Shown: positions 62,082 through 64,000 of the stretch, piece after piece | Layout: each line of letters opens with the position of its first letter | How positions within the stretch are numbered: position 1 is the stretch's first letter | Assembly (NCBI RefSeq): GCF_008693185.1 | Contig: NZ_VXKN01000004.1 | Span: 213,052 to 277,051 of the forward strand | DNA length: 64,000 bases | Direction: 5' to 3' | Source: Acinetobacter qingfengensis | GTDB lineage: Bacteria; Pseudomonadota; Gammaproteobacteria; Pseudomonadales; Moraxellaceae | Notes under the pieces: model-generated | The model's input: only the letters and a program-made list of their open reading frames with translations | The model's database searches: none | What the model was told of the DNA's origin: nothing | Translations under genes and position numbers: made by a program

Positions 62082-62336
62082 ATGCCAGATTCATTGACCA
62101 TATCTATAAAACAGCTTGATACTCGAGGCTTACGCTGTCCTGAACCCGTAATGATGTTACATCAAGCCATTCGTAAATCACAATCAGGTGATGTTATTGA
62201 AGTCTTTGCAACTGATCCATCAACTTCTTGGGATATTCCAAAATTTTGTATGCATCTAGGACATACCTTACTGCAACAACAAGAACAAGATATCGAAGGG
62301 AAAAAAGAATACTATTATCAAATACAAAAAAAATAA
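62082..62336 (+). CDS. tusA: TusA/SirA-family sulfurtransferase
   Basis: 84 residues; LDTRGLRCPEPVMMLHQAI holds the CPxP cysteine, followed by GDVIEVFATDPSTSWDIPKFC. It carries persulfide sulfur for tRNA thiolation or related pathways. A GTGGC/GCCAC hairpin follows at 62335-62356. Confidence 0.92.
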   Translation: MPDSLTISIKQLDTRGLRCPEPVMMLHQAIRKSQSGDVIEVFATDPSTSWDIPKFCMHLGHTLLQQQEQDIEGKKEYYYQIQKK

Positions 62337-62381
62337 GTGGCGCTAATTTTAGGCCACTTACTCTATGTTTTTAATCACAAC

Positions 62382-62633
62382 TTAAAGTTTTACCGAATCT
62401 TCATGCAATGATTCATTGAGCTGATCTACGATTGTTGCCCAATTATCATCAGCTGAAATTTTTTCCTTAATAAATGCACATTGTGCCTCATTCCAAAAAG
62501 ATGCATCAGTAATATAGGTTTGAGCATCCAATTGGTGATTCTTAATAAATTCTTCTATAGCTAGCTGGCTTGAATCTAATCCTAATTGCTGAAATAAATG
62601 AGTCATTCTTGGCGTCACAGTATTCATGCTCAT
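62382..62633 (-). CDS. DUF2789 family protein
   Basis: 83 residues; MTHLFQQLGLDSSQLAIEEF, KNHQLDAQTYITDASFW and ADDNWATIVDQLNESL match the DUF2789 pattern. GGAGGA precedes the ATG. Function unknown; common in Acinetobacter and Pseudomonas. Confidence 0.88.
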   Translation of the reverse strand: MSMNTVTPRMTHLFQQLGLDSSQLAIEEFIKNHQLDAQTYITDASFWNEAQCAFIKEKISADDNWATIVDQLNESLHEDSVKL

Positions 62634-62832
62634 CTCTTTATTCCTCCCCTGTTATTAAAGTTTACTTTAAATAGAAGATAGCATACCTTTTATTTAAAAA
62701 AATAAAATCTTGGCATTAATCTTTTATTATTTACTCCTTATCATTCATAAAGTTCACTTTACTTTTGAAATGAGTCTTTCTAAGATGAGAGTGTAAAAAG
62801 TATACTTTATTTAAGTTTTAAGGACTACAAAA

Positions 62833-63792
62833 ATGTCATTAAAAGCAGTATTTCTGGATTATGCCAGTCTAGATCAAAGTGATTTAAATTTTAATCAGTT
62901 AAAACAACAATTTGATGAACTCTATTTGTATCCATCAACACAGTCTGAAGAAATTATAGAACGTTTAAAAAATGCCGACGTTGTGATTACCAATAAAAGT
63001 TCTCTAAGTGAACATACTATTCGACAATTACCAAATTTAAAGTTAATTCTTATTTCTGCTACAGGTACAAACAATGTTGATTTAGTCGCAGCAAAACAAA
63101 GAAATATTCCAGTATGTAATTGTCAGGGTTATGGTACGCATGCTGTAGCACAACATACAATGAGTTTAATATTAGCATTAGCCACACAAGTGATTAAATA
63201 CAATCAGGCAGTTAAACAGGGCCGTTGGCAACAATCTGAACAATTTTGCTTTTTGGATTATCCAATTATGGAGCTTGCTGGGAAAAAGATAGGAATTTTG
63301 GGTTATGGTGAACTTGGGCAGGCAGTTGCTAGGCTTGCACAAGCTTTTGGTATGCAAATTTTAATCGGTCAACTTCCTCATCGTCCTAAAAAAGACGGAT
63401 ATTTACAACTTGATGAGTTGTTGGCACAAGTAGATATTCTAACATTACATTGTCCATTAACACCTGAAACAGAAAATTTGATTGATGAAAAAGAACTATC
63501 AAAAATGAAAAACACTGCATTTGTAATTAATGTGGCACGTGGTGGCATCATTAATGAACAAGCTTTAGCAACAGCATTAATTAATAGAACAATTGCAGGG
63601 GCAGCCATAGATGTTTTAACAGTTGAGCCACCATCTACAGGAAATCCATTGCTTGATCCTAACCTGACTAATTTAATTATTACACCTCATTCAGCATGGG
63701 GAAGTGTAGAGGCCAGACAAAAAATCGTAGATCAACTTACTGAAAACGTAAAAGCATACAAAGAAAAGCAACTTATTCGCTGTGTGAACTAG
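62833..63792 (+). CDS. D-2-hydroxyacid dehydrogenase (glycerate dehydrogenase-like)
   Basis: 319 residues. NAD-binding GILGYGELGQAVARLAQ, catalytic Arg (FVINVARGGIINE), Glu (DVLTVEPPSTG) and His (LIITPHSAWG). It reduces 2-keto acids such as hydroxypyruvate or glyoxylate; substrate not fixed by sequence. It is preceded by an AT-rich region with repeated AAAGTTTACTTT-like words that could be an operator shared with the divergent DUF2789 gene. Confidence 0.9.
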   Translation: MSLKAVFLDYASLDQSDLNFNQLKQQFDELYLYPSTQSEEIIERLKNADVVITNKSSLSEHTIRQLPNLKLILISATGTNNVDLVAAKQRNIPVCNCQGYGTHAVAQHTMSLILALATQVIKYNQAVKQGRWQQSEQFCFLDYPIMELAGKKIGILGYGELGQAVARLAQAFGMQILIGQLPHRPKKDGYLQLDELLAQVDILTLHCPLTPETENLIDEKELSKMKNTAFVINVARGGIINEQALATALINRTIAGAAIDVLTVEPPSTGNPLLDPNLTNLIITPHSAWGSVEARQKIVDQLTENVKAYKEKQLIRCVN

Positions 63793-63892
63793 AAATAATA
63801 ACAACTTTGCTCAAAAAACAAACAACAATAATAAAAATAGGGTAGAAATGCTGAATAAACGAACGAAAGGAGAAAAAAAGGGTTTTGGGGTA

Positions 63893-63920
63893 TTGCAAAG
63901 GTATGGGGATAGTGTAGAAT
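63893..63920 (+). promoter_or_regulatory. Strong promoter, possibly of an rRNA operon beyond the edge
   Basis: TTGCAA and TAGAAT are separated by 16 bases, followed by a GC-richer leader (GCACATCCATCGGCGGTGAT) with no ORF to the window end. It resembles a stable-RNA promoter and leader; no rRNA gene is in view. Confidence 0.45.
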
Positions 63921-64000
63921 GCACATCCATCGGCGGTGATGCAGATAAAAACTTGTTGAAAAACAGGGTGTTAGTTAGGGCTTAAGGGTTTTGATTATCA

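Overview
The window looks like Acinetobacter (Moraxellaceae). Support is the AT-rich, glutamine-rich coding, the chromosomal set (secDF-yajC-tgt, queA, lnt-corC, priA, hslO, crcB, tusA) and an aryl-polyene cluster of the Acinetobacter type. Genus is an inference from gene style; no species is claimed.

Layout. 1-7,072 is the 3' end of an aryl-polyene (APE) lipid cluster: exporter tail, FAD enzyme, lipoprotein, ketosynthase, dehydratase, ketoreductase, ketosynthase and phosphopantetheinyl transferase, several coupled by overlapping stop/start codons. 7,042-17,960 is core chromosome: a Crp-type regulator, an Mpo1-like protein, secF-secD-yajC-tgt, an L,D-transpeptidase, LemA plus a DUF3137-like protein, a DyP peroxidase and queA. 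tRNA-Leu(CAA) at 18,158-18,244 is the attachment site of a 26-kb island (about 18,228-44,243).

The island is the main interest. It has an integrase, an AlpA-like protein, a primase-helicase, a small repressor, an Ogr/Delta-type late activator, a TraR/DksA-type zinc-finger protein and a P2-type head module (portal Q, terminase P, scaffold-protease O, capsid N, and a shortened M). I see no tail, baseplate, fibre, head-completion L or lysis genes, so it reads as a tail-dependent, capsid-encoding satellite rather than a complete prophage. Where P2 continues with the rest of M and then L, there is instead a small protein made of two repeats resembling part of tail protein gpD. Cargo includes a putAbiC-like membrane protein, a CmdTAC-like toxin/antitoxin/SecB-like-chaperone operon, RelBE, and two related coiled-coil membrane proteins.

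Immunity and regulation are unusual. Three separate loci each carry a structured leader RNA, small ORFs and a Rha-family protein, arranged like the P1 c4-icd-ant (immI) locus. In each leader a segment is perfectly complementary to the translation-start region of its own first small ORF; the complementary sequence differs between loci, but the pairing is kept. The three Rha proteins also share a C-terminal domain with the island's primase-helicase. Shared DNA motifs suggest three circuits: a repressor-type motif, a cargo-type operator, and a late-activator-type dyad found both between the head operons and before the putAbiC-like gene.

44,227-46,330 is a decayed second island at the same site (attR copy, broken integrase) with an IS630-family element inserted in an IS5-family remnant. 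From 46,510 to the end the chromosome resumes: a coiled-coil protein, yacG, a TrmB-like methyltransferase, a flavoprotein, a GFA-like protein, a HopJ-family protein, a fluoride riboswitch with crcB, a Sel1 protein, hslO, a Kef-type antiporter, priA, lnt-corC, tusA, a DUF2789 protein and a 2-hydroxyacid dehydrogenase. The last 100 bases hold a strong promoter, possibly of an rRNA operon beyond the edge.
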